Source: Xylanimonas cellulosilytica DSM 15894
GTDB taxonomy: Bacteria; Actinomycetota; Actinomycetes; Actinomycetales; Cellulomonadaceae
Reading direction: 5' to 3'
NCBI RefSeq assembly: GCF_000024965.1
Contig: NC_013530.1
Location: 2,728,001-2,792,000 of the forward strand
Length of the DNA: 64,000 nt
Shown: positions 19,432 to 27,232 of the stretch, one piece after another
Layout of the letters: each line of letters starts with the position of its first letter
Numbering within the stretch: the first letter of the stretch is position 1
Notes under the pieces: model-generated
Seen by the model: only the letters and a program-made list of their open reading frames with translations
What the model was told of the DNA's origin: nothing
Database searches by the model: none
Program-made: the position numbers and the translations under genes

Positions 19432-20456
19432 CCAACGAGGAGCTCACCCCGGTGCCCGATCCCGTCGGCACCACCACCGCACGCCCCGACGACGCAGGCC
19501 CCGCCTCCGACGAGGTGCGCCGCGCGCTCAACGCCGTGCGGGCCGAGGTCGGCAAGGCCGTCGTCGGGCAGGACGGCGCCGTGACGTCGCTGCTCATCGC
19601 GCTGCTGTGCGGCGGGCACGTGCTGCTGGAGGGCGTGCCGGGCGTCGCCAAGACGCTGCTGGTGCGCACCCTGGCCGCATCGCTCGACCTCGACACCAAG
19701 CGCGTGCAGTTCACCCCCGACCTCATGCCGGGCGACGTCACCGGCTCCCTCGTCTACGACGCGCGCACCGCGGAGTTCTCGTTCCGCGAGGGCCCGGTGT
19801 TCACCCACCTGATGCTCGCCGACGAGATCAACCGCACGCCCCCCAAGACGCAGGCGTCGCTGCTCGAGGCCATGGAGGAGCGGCAGGTCTCCGTCGACGG
19901 GTCGCCGCGCCCGCTGCCCGACCCGTTCGTGGTGATCGCGACCCAGAACCCCGTCGAGTACGAGGGCACGTACCCGCTGCCCGAGGCGCAGCTCGACCGG
20001 TTCCTGCTCAAGGTCGTGCTCACGGTGCCGCCGCGCGACCAGGAGATCGAGATCCTGGCCCGGCACGCCGCCGGCTTCGACCCACGCCACCTGGCCGCCG
20101 CGGGCGTGCGCGCGGTGGCCGGCCCCGGCGAGATCGCCGCAGCCCGCGCGCAGGTCAGGCGCGTCGAGGTCGCGCCCGAGGTGCTCGGCTACGCCGTCGA
20201 CGTGTGCCGCGCGACCCGGCAGTCGCCGTCCCTGTCCCTCGGCGTGTCGCCGCGCGGCGCCACCGCCCTGCTCGCCACCTCACGCGCGTGGGCGTGGCTC
20301 AACGGCCGGATGTTCGTCACCCCCGACGACGTCAAGGCCCTCGCCCACCCGACGCTGCGCCACCGCGTCCAGCTGCGCCCCGAGGCCGAGCTGGAGGGCG
20401 TGACCGCCGAGACGATCCTCTCGGGCATCCTGGCCACCGTGCCGGTCCCCCGATGA
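19428..20456 (+). CDS. moxR: MoxR-family AAA+ ATPase
   Basis: 342 residues. Walker A is GVPGVAKT at 69-76, Walker B is ADEINRTP around 131-138, and sensor 1 is VIATQNPVEYEGTYPLPEAQLDRF. The C-terminal lid domain has SLGVSPRGATALL. MoxR ATPases act as chaperones that activate or insert cofactors into partner proteins, often a von Willebrand A protein or a DUF58 protein coded next door. The GTG overlaps the DUF4350 stop, and the TGA overlaps the DUF58 ATG. It is close to full family length. The substrate here is unknown but is likely in the same membrane cluster. Confidence 0.95.
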   Translation: MTNEELTPVPDPVGTTTARPDDAGPASDEVRRALNAVRAEVGKAVVGQDGAVTSLLIALLCGGHVLLEGVPGVAKTLLVRTLAASLDLDTKRVQFTPDLMPGDVTGSLVYDARTAEFSFREGPVFTHLMLADEINRTPPKTQASLLEAMEERQVSVDGSPRPLPDPFVVIATQNPVEYEGTYPLPEAQLDRFLLKVVLTVPPRDQEIEILARHAAGFDPRHLAAAGVRAVAGPGEIAAARAQVRRVEVAPEVLGYAVDVCRATRQSPSLSLGVSPRGATALLATSRAWAWLNGRMFVTPDDVKALAHPTLRHRVQLRPEAELEGVTAETILSGILATVPVPR

Positions 20457-21874
20457 CGATCACCGGGCGGGCGCTCGCGCTCGCCGCGCTCGGGATCGTG
20501 CCCGTGCTGCTGTGGCCGGACCGCGGCACCGTGATCCTGCTGGCCGCGGTCGTGGTGCTCGCCTGCGCCGTCGACACGGCGCTCGCCGCATCGCCCCGGA
20601 AGGTGGCGCTGACCCGGCGCGTGCCCGCCTCGGTGCGGCTCGGCGAGCCCGCCCGGTCCGAGCTCACGGTCGCCAACGTGGCCGGGCGGCGCCTGCGGGG
20701 CGTGGTCCGCGACGCGTGGCCGCCATCGGTCGCGGTGCTGCCCGACGGCGGAGGGTCCGACGGCGGAGGGTCCGACGGCGCAGCATCTGTGGGCGCGGCG
20801 TCGTCGGGCTCCGTCGTCGGCGCGTCGCTGGCGACGACGGTGGACACCGCCCGCCACCGCGTCGAGCTGCGCGACGGCGACGCCGTGCGCGTGGTGACCC
20901 CGCTGCTGCCGACGCGGCGCGGCGACCGGCACGCCGGGAAGGTCACCGTGCGCACGCTCGGGCCGCTGGGCCTGGCCGGGCGGCAGGCGTCGCTCGACGT
21001 GCCCGCGCGGCTGCGGGTGCTGCCCGAGTTCGCGTCCCGCCGCCACCTGCCGTCGCGGCTCGCCCGGCTGCGCGAGATGGACGGCCGCTCCGCCGTGAAG
21101 GTGCGCGGCGAGGGCACCGAGTTCGACTCGCTGCGCGAGTACGTGGTGGGCGACGACGTGCGCTCCATCGACTGGCGGGCCACCGCACGGCGCGGCGACG
21201 TCGTCGTGCGCACCTGGCGGCCCGAGCGCGACCGGCGGGTGCTCATCGTGCTCGACACCGGCCGCACCTCGGCCACCCGCATCGCCACCTCCTCCGGGGG
21301 ACGCCCGGGCACGGACGCCCCGCGGCTCGACGCGTCGATCGAGGCGACGCTGCTGCTCGCCGCGCTCGCCGACCGCGCCGGGGACCGCGTCCAGGTGCTC
21401 GCCTTCGACCGTGCGCTCGGCGCGCGCGTCGCCGGGGCGTCCGGCGCCCGGCTGCTGCCCGAGCTCGCGGAGGCGCTGGCCGGGGTCGAGCCGCGGCTGC
21501 TGGAGACCGACTGGCCCGGGCTCGTCGGCCAGGTGCGCGCCCACGTGCCGCAGCGCGCGCTCGTGGTGCTGCTGACCGCGCTCGACCCGGCGGCCGTGGA
21601 GACGGGGCTGCTCACCGTCGTCGACCAGCTCGTGGGGACGCACCAGGTGGTGGTCGCGGGCGTCGCGGACGCCGAGGTGGCCGCCCTGCGCGCGGGGCGC
21701 GGGCCCGCGGAGGTGTACGACGCCGCGGCGGCGGCCCGCGGCGACCTGGAGCGCGCGGCCGTCGCGGGCGTGCTGCGGCGGCACGGCGCCGAGGTCATCG
21801 AGGAGCTGCCCGACGCGCTGCCGCCCGCGCTGGCGGACACGTACCTGGCGCTGAAGGCCGCCGGCCGCCTCTAG
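20453..21874 (+). CDS. DUF58 domain protein (MoxR partner)
   Basis: 473 residues. Two N-terminal hydrophobic segments (about 5-20 and 25-45) are followed by a DUF58 core. Its hallmark VKVRGEGTEFDSLREYVVGDD and SIDWRATARRGDVVVRTWRPE segments lie around 215-260, followed by a von Willebrand A-like domain (VLIVLDTGRT, then a LLLAALADRAGDRVQVLAFD stretch). An insertion GGGSDGGGSDGAAS at about 100-113 is coded by a short tandem repeat. It is the usual partner of MoxR. The ATG overlaps the moxR stop by four bases. Its stop overlaps the convergent peptidase stop in the four bases CTAG. Confidence 0.93.
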   Translation: MTITGRALALAALGIVPVLLWPDRGTVILLAAVVVLACAVDTALAASPRKVALTRRVPASVRLGEPARSELTVANVAGRRLRGVVRDAWPPSVAVLPDGGGSDGGGSDGAASVGAASSGSVVGASLATTVDTARHRVELRDGDAVRVVTPLLPTRRGDRHAGKVTVRTLGPLGLAGRQASLDVPARLRVLPEFASRRHLPSRLARLREMDGRSAVKVRGEGTEFDSLREYVVGDDVRSIDWRATARRGDVVVRTWRPERDRRVLIVLDTGRTSATRIATSSGGRPGTDAPRLDASIEATLLLAALADRAGDRVQVLAFDRALGARVAGASGARLLPELAEALAGVEPRLLETDWPGLVGQVRAHVPQRALVVLLTALDPAAVETGLLTVVDQLVGTHQVVVAGVADAEVAALRAGRGPAEVYDAAAAARGDLERAAVAGVLRRHGAEVIEELPDALPPALADTYLALKAAGRL

Positions 21875-23256
21875 CCCGCGAACTCGAAGTGCCAGGGCTC
21901 CTCGCGCCCGCCACCCTGCCGCGCCCAGGACGGGTGGGACCACCCGAACGCGGGGCCCTGGGTGCGCAGCCACTCGTACCGCGGTGTCCCGAAGTCGTAC
22001 GCGCCGCGCTCGGTGACGTCGATCGCGAGCCCCCACCCGTGCTGCGAGGTGCCCGGCCGGGCAGCCAGGCCCGGACCGATCTCCCGGTACAGCTCCACCT
22101 GCCGGTAGTAGGCGCGGTACGTGCCCTCGAGGGGGATCGGGTGGCCGAACCGCGCGCGGAACGCGGCGTTCATCCGCCCGAACGCCGCACCGGCGTCGCA
22201 CCGCAGCAACCAGCCGTCACCGATGTTGCACAGGGTCGCGGGGTCGACGTTGCCGTTCGAGGCGGGCGGCGCGTACTCGACGAACTCGGTGCCGTACCAG
22301 GGCCCGTTGCCCTTGCCCTGGATCGCCACCTGCACCGCCTCGACGCGGTAGCCGGCGCCTGCGGTGCCCGACGGGTCGCCGTCGCGCGTCCAGCCCAGCC
22401 AGCCGTAGTTCTGCACGTGGACGCGGTAGTACACGCTCAGCCGGTCCGCCATCTGGCCGGTGAGCCGGATCCGCACCGCCTCGACCCGCCGGGACTGGCC
22501 GGTGGTCCCGGCCGCCGCACCGTTCGACCGGTAGCCCTGCCAGCCCACGTCCTGCACGTGGACCGAGTACTCGATGCCGCCGGGGAACGGCTGGTCGCGC
22601 AGCCGCAGCCGCAGCGCCTCGACCCGCAGGCTCCGCCCCGTGGTGCCCGCGACCGCGCGGTTCGCGACCTCACCGGTCCAGCCGAGGTTCTGCACGTGGG
22701 TCGAGTACGCGACCGACGCCGTGAAGCTCGGGCGGGCGGTGGACCCCGGGGCGGCGGCGCCCTTGGCCACCAGCCGGACCTGCACCGCCTCGACCCGCAC
22801 CGCCACGCCCTGCGTCCCGGCGACCGCCCCGTTGGCGGCCCAGCCGAGCCAGCCCGTGTTCTGGACGTGCACGCGGTAGTAGAGGTCGTGGTTGCGCGAT
22901 ACCTCGCCGGTGAGCTGCATCGACAAGGCCTCGACCCGCAGGCCCCGGCCCGTGCTGCCCGAGACGCTTCCGCCGGCGACGGGCGCCGTCCAGCCCACGT
23001 CCTGCACGTGCGTCCGATAGGTGACGCCCCCGCCGCCGCTGAGCGAGACCGCGAGCGCCTCGAGCCGCAGGCCGTGGCCGACGGTGCCGGCGGTCGCGCC
23101 GTCGGTGACCGCGGGCTGCCAGCCGCGGTCCTGGACGTGCGCCTGGTACCGGATCGACGGTGTCGCGGCCTGGGCGGGTGCCGCACCGACGGCGCCTGCG
23201 ACGAGGAACGTCAGGGTCGCGAGGACCGCCACCCACGCGCGTGCCGGCCTGTTCAT
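21871..23256 (-). CDS. Secreted ChW-repeat D,D-carboxypeptidase (VanY/peptidase M15)
   Basis: 461 residues. A signal peptide ends around APAQA-ATP. Six repeats of about 45 residues follow, each with an HVQ(D/N).GW core and an RVEA/RLEA segment. This is the ChW pattern (clostridial hydrophobic repeats with a conserved Trp). The C-terminal ~150 residues are a peptidase M15/VanY domain with GTSQHGWGLAID and EPWHFEF, carrying the expected zinc ligands His, Asp and His. It would cleave peptidoglycan stem peptides outside the cell while the repeats bind the surface or polysaccharide. It is inserted between DUF58 and SpoIIM genes on the opposite strand. The ATG was chosen because the signal peptide starts there. 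Confidence 0.88.
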   Translation of the reverse strand: MNRPARAWVAVLATLTFLVAGAVGAAPAQAATPSIRYQAHVQDRGWQPAVTDGATAGTVGHGLRLEALAVSLSGGGGVTYRTHVQDVGWTAPVAGGSVSGSTGRGLRVEALSMQLTGEVSRNHDLYYRVHVQNTGWLGWAANGAVAGTQGVAVRVEAVQVRLVAKGAAAPGSTARPSFTASVAYSTHVQNLGWTGEVANRAVAGTTGRSLRVEALRLRLRDQPFPGGIEYSVHVQDVGWQGYRSNGAAAGTTGQSRRVEAVRIRLTGQMADRLSVYYRVHVQNYGWLGWTRDGDPSGTAGAGYRVEAVQVAIQGKGNGPWYGTEFVEYAPPASNGNVDPATLCNIGDGWLLRCDAGAAFGRMNAAFRARFGHPIPLEGTYRAYYRQVELYREIGPGLAARPGTSQHGWGLAIDVTERGAYDFGTPRYEWLRTQGPAFGWSHPSWARQGGGREEPWHFEFAG

Positions 23257-23333
23257 CGGTGCCTCCGTCCCGACGGCCCCCGGGTGCCGCCGTCAGCCCA
23301 CCCAGGATGGCAGCCGGACGGGCGCCGGGCGCG

Positions 23334-24323
23334 TCAGGCCGCCGTCGGCAGCACCGCGCCCGCGCGCTCCATGTCGAGGTCGCCGGTCTCCCCCGCGCGG
23401 ACCGCGCGGCGGCCGAGCACCAGGACGTAGGCCCAGAACCCGGCCAGCGCGACGGTGCCGATGGCGATCTTCAGCCACCACGGCAGCGCGGACCCGGTCA
23501 CGAAGCCCTCGATCACGCCCGAGACGGCCAGCGCCCCCGCGAGGCCCACGGCCACGGTCACCAGGGCGCGGCCCTCCTGCGCGAGCGCGACGCCGCGTCG
23601 TCGGGGTCCGGGGTCCACCAGCGTCCAGAACGTCTTGAGACCGGCCGCGCCGGCCACGAACACGGCCGTGAGCTCGAGCTGCCCGTGCGGGGCGATCAGC
23701 GTGAGGAAGGTGTCGAGCTCGCCGTACGCGGCCATCAGCCCGCCGCTCGCGCCGACGCTGATCGCGTTCTGCGCCAGCACGAACACCGGCAGCACGCCGG
23801 TGATGCCGAGCGCGACGAGCTGGGCCGAGATCCAGGCGTTGTTGGTCCAGACCATCGCGGCGAACGACGCCTTCGGGTCGTAGTACGACCCGAACGCGTC
23901 GTGCACGTACTGCTCGCGCTCCGCCGGGGTGCCCATCGCCGCGAGCGCCTCGGGGTGCGTGGCCACGTGCACGCCGACGACGACGGCGACGACGAGGCAC
24001 GCGACGGTCACGCCGAGCGACCACCACCGGATGCGGTACAGGGCGGCGGGCACCGACACGGCGGCGTACCGGACGACGTCGGACCAGGCGGGCTCGTGCG
24101 CGCCCGAGATGCGGGTGCGCGCGCGGTTCAGCAGGTCGCTGAGCCGCGTGACGAGCACGGGGTCGGGGGCGGCGGAGCGGACGGTGGACAGGTGGGTCGC
24201 GACCTCCTGGTACAGGCGCACCAGCTCGTCCGCCTGCGCACCGTCGAGGCGGCGGCGCTTGACCAGCGTGGCGAGGCGGTCCCACGCGGGGGTGTGCACG
24301 CTGGTGAAGGCGTCGAGGTCCAC
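23334..24323 (-). CDS. Stage II sporulation protein M (SpoIIM) family membrane protein
   Basis: 329 residues, with a soluble N-terminal helical region of about 95 residues and about five or six hydrophobic segments after it. The segment SFAAMVWTNNAWISAQLVALGITGVLP and the GAHEPAWSD-like stretch match the SpoIIM family, found in sporulators and non-sporulators. From memory, Rv3694c is the mycobacterial counterpart and is also divergent to an RDD gene. The GTG at 24323 is 54 bases from the RDD start on the other strand, leaving room for a compact divergent promoter. A role in septal membrane or wall remodelling is an inference from SpoIIM/DPM biology. Confidence 0.87.
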   Translation of the reverse strand: MDLDAFTSVHTPAWDRLATLVKRRRLDGAQADELVRLYQEVATHLSTVRSAAPDPVLVTRLSDLLNRARTRISGAHEPAWSDVVRYAAVSVPAALYRIRWWSLGVTVACLVVAVVVGVHVATHPEALAAMGTPAEREQYVHDAFGSYYDPKASFAAMVWTNNAWISAQLVALGITGVLPVFVLAQNAISVGASGGLMAAYGELDTFLTLIAPHGQLELTAVFVAGAAGLKTFWTLVDPGPRRRGVALAQEGRALVTVAVGLAGALAVSGVIEGFVTGSALPWWLKIAIGTVALAGFWAYVLVLGRRAVRAGETGDLDMERAGAVLPTAA

Positions 24324-24377
24324 GGCCGCTACCCTGCCACAGACACCAGCACCACAGGCGGCACCAGGGAGGTTCCT

Positions 24378-25196
24378 GTGCACGACGGCATCCTCATCGG
24401 CGAGGGCGTGGTCCTCGACGCGCGCCCGGCGTCGTTCTTCACGCGTGCGCTCGGCGGCATCCTGGACGCCCTGGCCACGTTCGCCGTCCTCCTCCTCGTC
24501 CTGCTGCTGGCCGGGCTGACCCTGGACAACGCCGACGCGCAGTGGGCGCAGGCGGGCGGCGTCGTGCTGACGGTGGCGCTGCTGGTCGGGATCCCGGTGA
24601 CGGTCGAGACGCTGTCGCGCGGCCGGTCGCTCGGCAAGCTCGCCACGGGGGTGCGGGTGGTGCGCGACGACGGCGGGCCCGTCCGGTTCCGGCACGCGCT
24701 GATCCGCGCCCTGGTGGGCGTGGCCGAGCTGTGGATCAGCGCCGGCGGCATCGCCCTGATCGCCTCCCTCGCGAACGCCAAGGGCAAGCGGCTCGGGGAC
24801 ATGGTCGCGGGGACGTACGCGATCCGGGTGCGCGGCGGCAAGGGGTGGCAGGTGCCGCTGTCGATGCCGCCGGAGCTGGCCGGGTGGGCGGCGCTGGCCG
24901 ACATGCGCCGCCTGCCCGACGGGCTGGCCCTCGCCGCGCGCCAGCTCATCGACCGCGCCCCCCGGCTGGCGCCGTCGTCACGCATCGCCCTGGCGGACGA
25001 GCTGGCGGCACGCGTCGAGCCCTTCGTCGCCCCGCTGCCGCCGCCGGGGACTCCCGCCGAGGCGTTCCTGCACGCGGTGCTGCACGAGCGCCGCGACCGC
25101 GAGCTCGCGCGCGGCCTGCGCGAGCGCGAGCGTGCGCAGGAGCAGGCGCAGGCGCTGCACCGGCTGCCCTACGCGATGGGCGACCCCACGCGCTGA
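24378..25196 (+). CDS. RDD family membrane protein (Rv3695-like)
   Basis: 272 residues. The RDD motif region is LDARPASFFTRALGGILDAL near the N terminus. Two strong hydrophobic segments follow (ATFAVLLLVLLLAGLTL and VLTVALLVGIPVTV), then GRSLGKLATGVRVVRDDGG and a third membrane segment, LWISAGGIALIASLAN. The C-terminal ~100 residues are charged, helical and cytoplasmic. The GTG at 24378 has GGGAGG about six bases upstream. It pairs divergently with SpoIIM. RDD proteins are thought to transport or sense ions in some cases; the function here is unknown. Its last 28 bases overlap the 3' end of the convergent acyltransferase gene. Confidence 0.88.
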   Translation: MHDGILIGEGVVLDARPASFFTRALGGILDALATFAVLLLVLLLAGLTLDNADAQWAQAGGVVLTVALLVGIPVTVETLSRGRSLGKLATGVRVVRDDGGPVRFRHALIRALVGVAELWISAGGIALIASLANAKGKRLGDMVAGTYAIRVRGGKGWQVPLSMPPELAGWAALADMRRLPDGLALAARQLIDRAPRLAPSSRIALADELAARVEPFVAPLPPPGTPAEAFLHAVLHERRDRELARGLRERERAQEQAQALHRLPYAMGDPTR

Positions 25197-26422
25197 GCCC
25201 GTCGGCCGCGTGGCACCTCGAACCGGCCGAACACCCGCACGAGCCCCAGCAGCACCAGGCCGAACGCGCCCCACCACACGGGACGCGTCGACCACCAGTC
25301 GGTGCTCCAGGGTTCGGGGAGCCGCGCGTGCAGTCCCAGCAGCACGGCGCCGACGACGACGAACATCGCCGTGAGGTGCCACAGGTAGACGGTGAGCGCT
25401 CGTCGGGTCAGCACGCGCACGACGTCGCGGCCGCGGCCGCACGCCCACCGGACGATCGCGTCGCGGGCGAGCAGCACCGCGGCGACCTGGGCGATCGACT
25501 GGGCGACGACCACCGCCGTCGGCGGGGCGAGGTTGGAGACGGCGTCGCCGGGCATGCCGATCATGCTGACCGGGTACGGGCCGAGCCGCACGAGTGCCGC
25601 CATCGCGCCGACGGCGAGCACCAGGACGGCGACCAGGACCGGGCGGCCGGCCACCGCCGGACGGCCGCCGTCGATCACACGGTGCGATCGGTCGTCCGCG
25701 TACGCCACGCCCAGCAGGAACGGCACGGCCCACACGAGCAGCACGTTCGCCCAGGCCACCGGTTCGAGGCCCGCGCCGAACCGCAGCAGGTCCACCACGA
25801 GCGGTGCGGCCACGGCGACCGCGACCGCCGCCCACCGCCATCGCCGCCACGCGGCCCGGGCGAGCGGCGTGCACGCGACCAGCGCGACCCACACCGCGAG
25901 GAACCACAGGAGCTGGGGCGCCATCCGCGCCAGCCGCAGGACGGCCTGGTCCGGCAGCCCGGAGGCGAGCAGCACACCGAGCGTGAGCGCCCACGCCCCG
26001 GCGAACGCGGCGACCGGTCGTGCGACACCGCGCAGCCGGGCGCCGACGACCCCCGCCCAGCCGCTCCCGTACGGCAGGCGTGCGTGCTGGTGGCGCGCGT
26101 GCTGGTAGGCGGCGGACGCGCCCGCCGCGAAGAAGAGCAGCGGCAGCACCTGCAGCACCCAGGTGAGCGTCCACCCCCCACCGTGCGCGAGCGCGTTGCC
26201 GATCCACAGCGTCTGCCCGTCGAAGGTGGCCTCCGGCATGAGCCAGTGCACGGCCACGATCCCGACGGTCGCGAGGGCTCGCACCGCGTCGACGAACACG
26301 TCGCGCCCGGGCCGTCGCGCGCTGCTGGTCGAGCGTGTCGAGACCGCCATGCGCGTCGGCCCGTGCCGGGGGGTCTCGACAGGCTCGACCGGCGGGACGG
26401 GTGGGGTGAGCAGGGCGGCCAT
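25169..26422 (-). CDS. Acyltransferase-3-like multi-pass membrane protein
   Basis: 417 residues with about ten hydrophobic segments. The pattern FVDAVRALATVGIVAVHWLMP near residue 42, the FFAAGASAA turn and the late TVYLWHLTAMFVVVG segment match the acyltransferase-3 (OafA/NRT-like) membrane fold, which O-acylates polysaccharides or lipids. The ATG at 26422 has GAGGAG six bases upstream, so it is favoured. The first 40 residues then translate an inverted-repeat element (PPVEPVET and RSTSSARR). A shorter protein from the ATG at 26350 is possible. No other glycan genes adjoin it. Confidence 0.75.
   Translation of the reverse strand: MAALLTPPVPPVEPVETPRHGPTRMAVSTRSTSSARRPGRDVFVDAVRALATVGIVAVHWLMPEATFDGQTLWIGNALAHGGGWTLTWVLQVLPLLFFAAGASAAYQHARHQHARLPYGSGWAGVVGARLRGVARPVAAFAGAWALTLGVLLASGLPDQAVLRLARMAPQLLWFLAVWVALVACTPLARAAWRRWRWAAVAVAVAAPLVVDLLRFGAGLEPVAWANVLLVWAVPFLLGVAYADDRSHRVIDGGRPAVAGRPVLVAVLVLAVGAMAALVRLGPYPVSMIGMPGDAVSNLAPPTAVVVAQSIAQVAAVLLARDAIVRWACGRGRDVVRVLTRRALTVYLWHLTAMFVVVGAVLLGLHARLPEPWSTDWWSTRPVWWGAFGLVLLGLVRVFGRFEVPRGRRAQRVGSPIA
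26327..26390. repeat. Diverged copy of the TTGAGCCTGTCGAAACC hairpin family inside a coding region
   Basis: The arms GGTCGAGCGTGTCGAGACC (26327-26345) and GGTCTCGACAGGCTCGACC (26372-26390) form an imperfect inverted repeat of the same family as the copies at 28611, 54071 and 63461. It falls in the N-terminal coding part of the acyltransferase gene and keeps the reading frame open. Confidence 0.75.
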
Positions 26423-26516
26423 CGAGGCTCCTCGGGTCTGCGAGATCTGACCCTCTGAGCCTGCTGACCTGCGCGTTCATCCGGAACGAGGTACTCCCCC
26501 GCGCCGACCCCGGTTC

Positions 26517-26538
26517 ACCCCCGAGCCGGTTCGGGGGT
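26517..26538 (-). terminator. Hairpin after the two-component operon
   Basis: ACCCCCGA and TCGGGGGT form a perfect 8-bp stem with a GCCGGT loop, eight bases past the response-regulator stop in the direction of transcription. Confidence 0.65.
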
Positions 26539-26545
26539 TGTCCCC

Positions 26546-27232
26546 CTAGGCCCCGAGGTAGCGCAGCACCGCCAGCACGCGGCGGTGGTCGGCGGCGTCG
26601 GCCTCCAGGCCGAGCTTCGTGAAGATCGCCGCGACGTTCTTCTCCACGGCCCCGTAGGAGAGGAACAGGCGCTCGGCGATGGCACCGTTGCTGCGCCCCT
26701 CGGCCATCAGCCCGAGCACCTCCCGCTCACGCGGGGTGAGCCGAGCGAGCCCCGGGTCGCCCTGCGCCGTCGACCCCATGAGCTGGGTGACCACCTCGGG
26801 GTCGAGCACGGTCTGCCCGGCGGCGACGCGAGCGAGCCCGTCGAGGAACTCGCGGACGTCGGCGACGCGATCCTTGAGCAGGTACCCGACGCCGCCGGCA
26901 CCGCCCGCGAGCAGCTGGGAGGCGTAGCGGGTCTCGACGTACTGCGAGAACACGAGCACGGGCAGCCCGGGGTACGTGGCACGCAGGGCCGTCGCCGCGC
27001 GCATGCCCTCGTCGGTGAAGGTCGGCGGCATGCGGATGTCGGCGACGACGACGTCGGGCAGCCCGTCCTGGGCGGCCCGGAGGGTCACCTCCCGCACGAG
27101 GGCGTCGCCGTCCCCCACGGCCGCGACGTCGTGCCCGCGGCGGGCGAGCAGCGCGACGAGGCCGTCGCGCAGGATCGCGGAGTCCTCGGCGATCACGACA
27201 CGCAACGGCTTCGCGGCGGGGGTGGTGGTCAC
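26546..27232 (-). CDS. NarL/LuxR-family response regulator
   Basis: 228 residues. The receiver has IAEDS, phosphoacceptor Asp65 in VVVADIRMPP and Lys120 in GYLLKDRV. The C-terminal LuxR helix-turn-helix is LTPREREVLGLMAEGRSNGAIAERL, followed by VEKNVAAIFTKLGL. It pairs with the histidine kinase just upstream, whose stop it overlaps by four bases (GTGA). Regulators paired with kinases of this type often control membrane or antimicrobial responses, but no ABC transporter adjoins it, so the targets are unknown. Confidence 0.95.
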   Translation of the reverse strand: MTTTPAAKPLRVVIAEDSAILRDGLVALLARRGHDVAAVGDGDALVREVTLRAAQDGLPDVVVADIRMPPTFTDEGMRAATALRATYPGLPVLVFSQYVETRYASQLLAGGAGGVGYLLKDRVADVREFLDGLARVAAGQTVLDPEVVTQLMGSTAQGDPGLARLTPREREVLGLMAEGRSNGAIAERLFLSYGAVEKNVAAIFTKLGLEADAADHRRVLAVLRYLGA

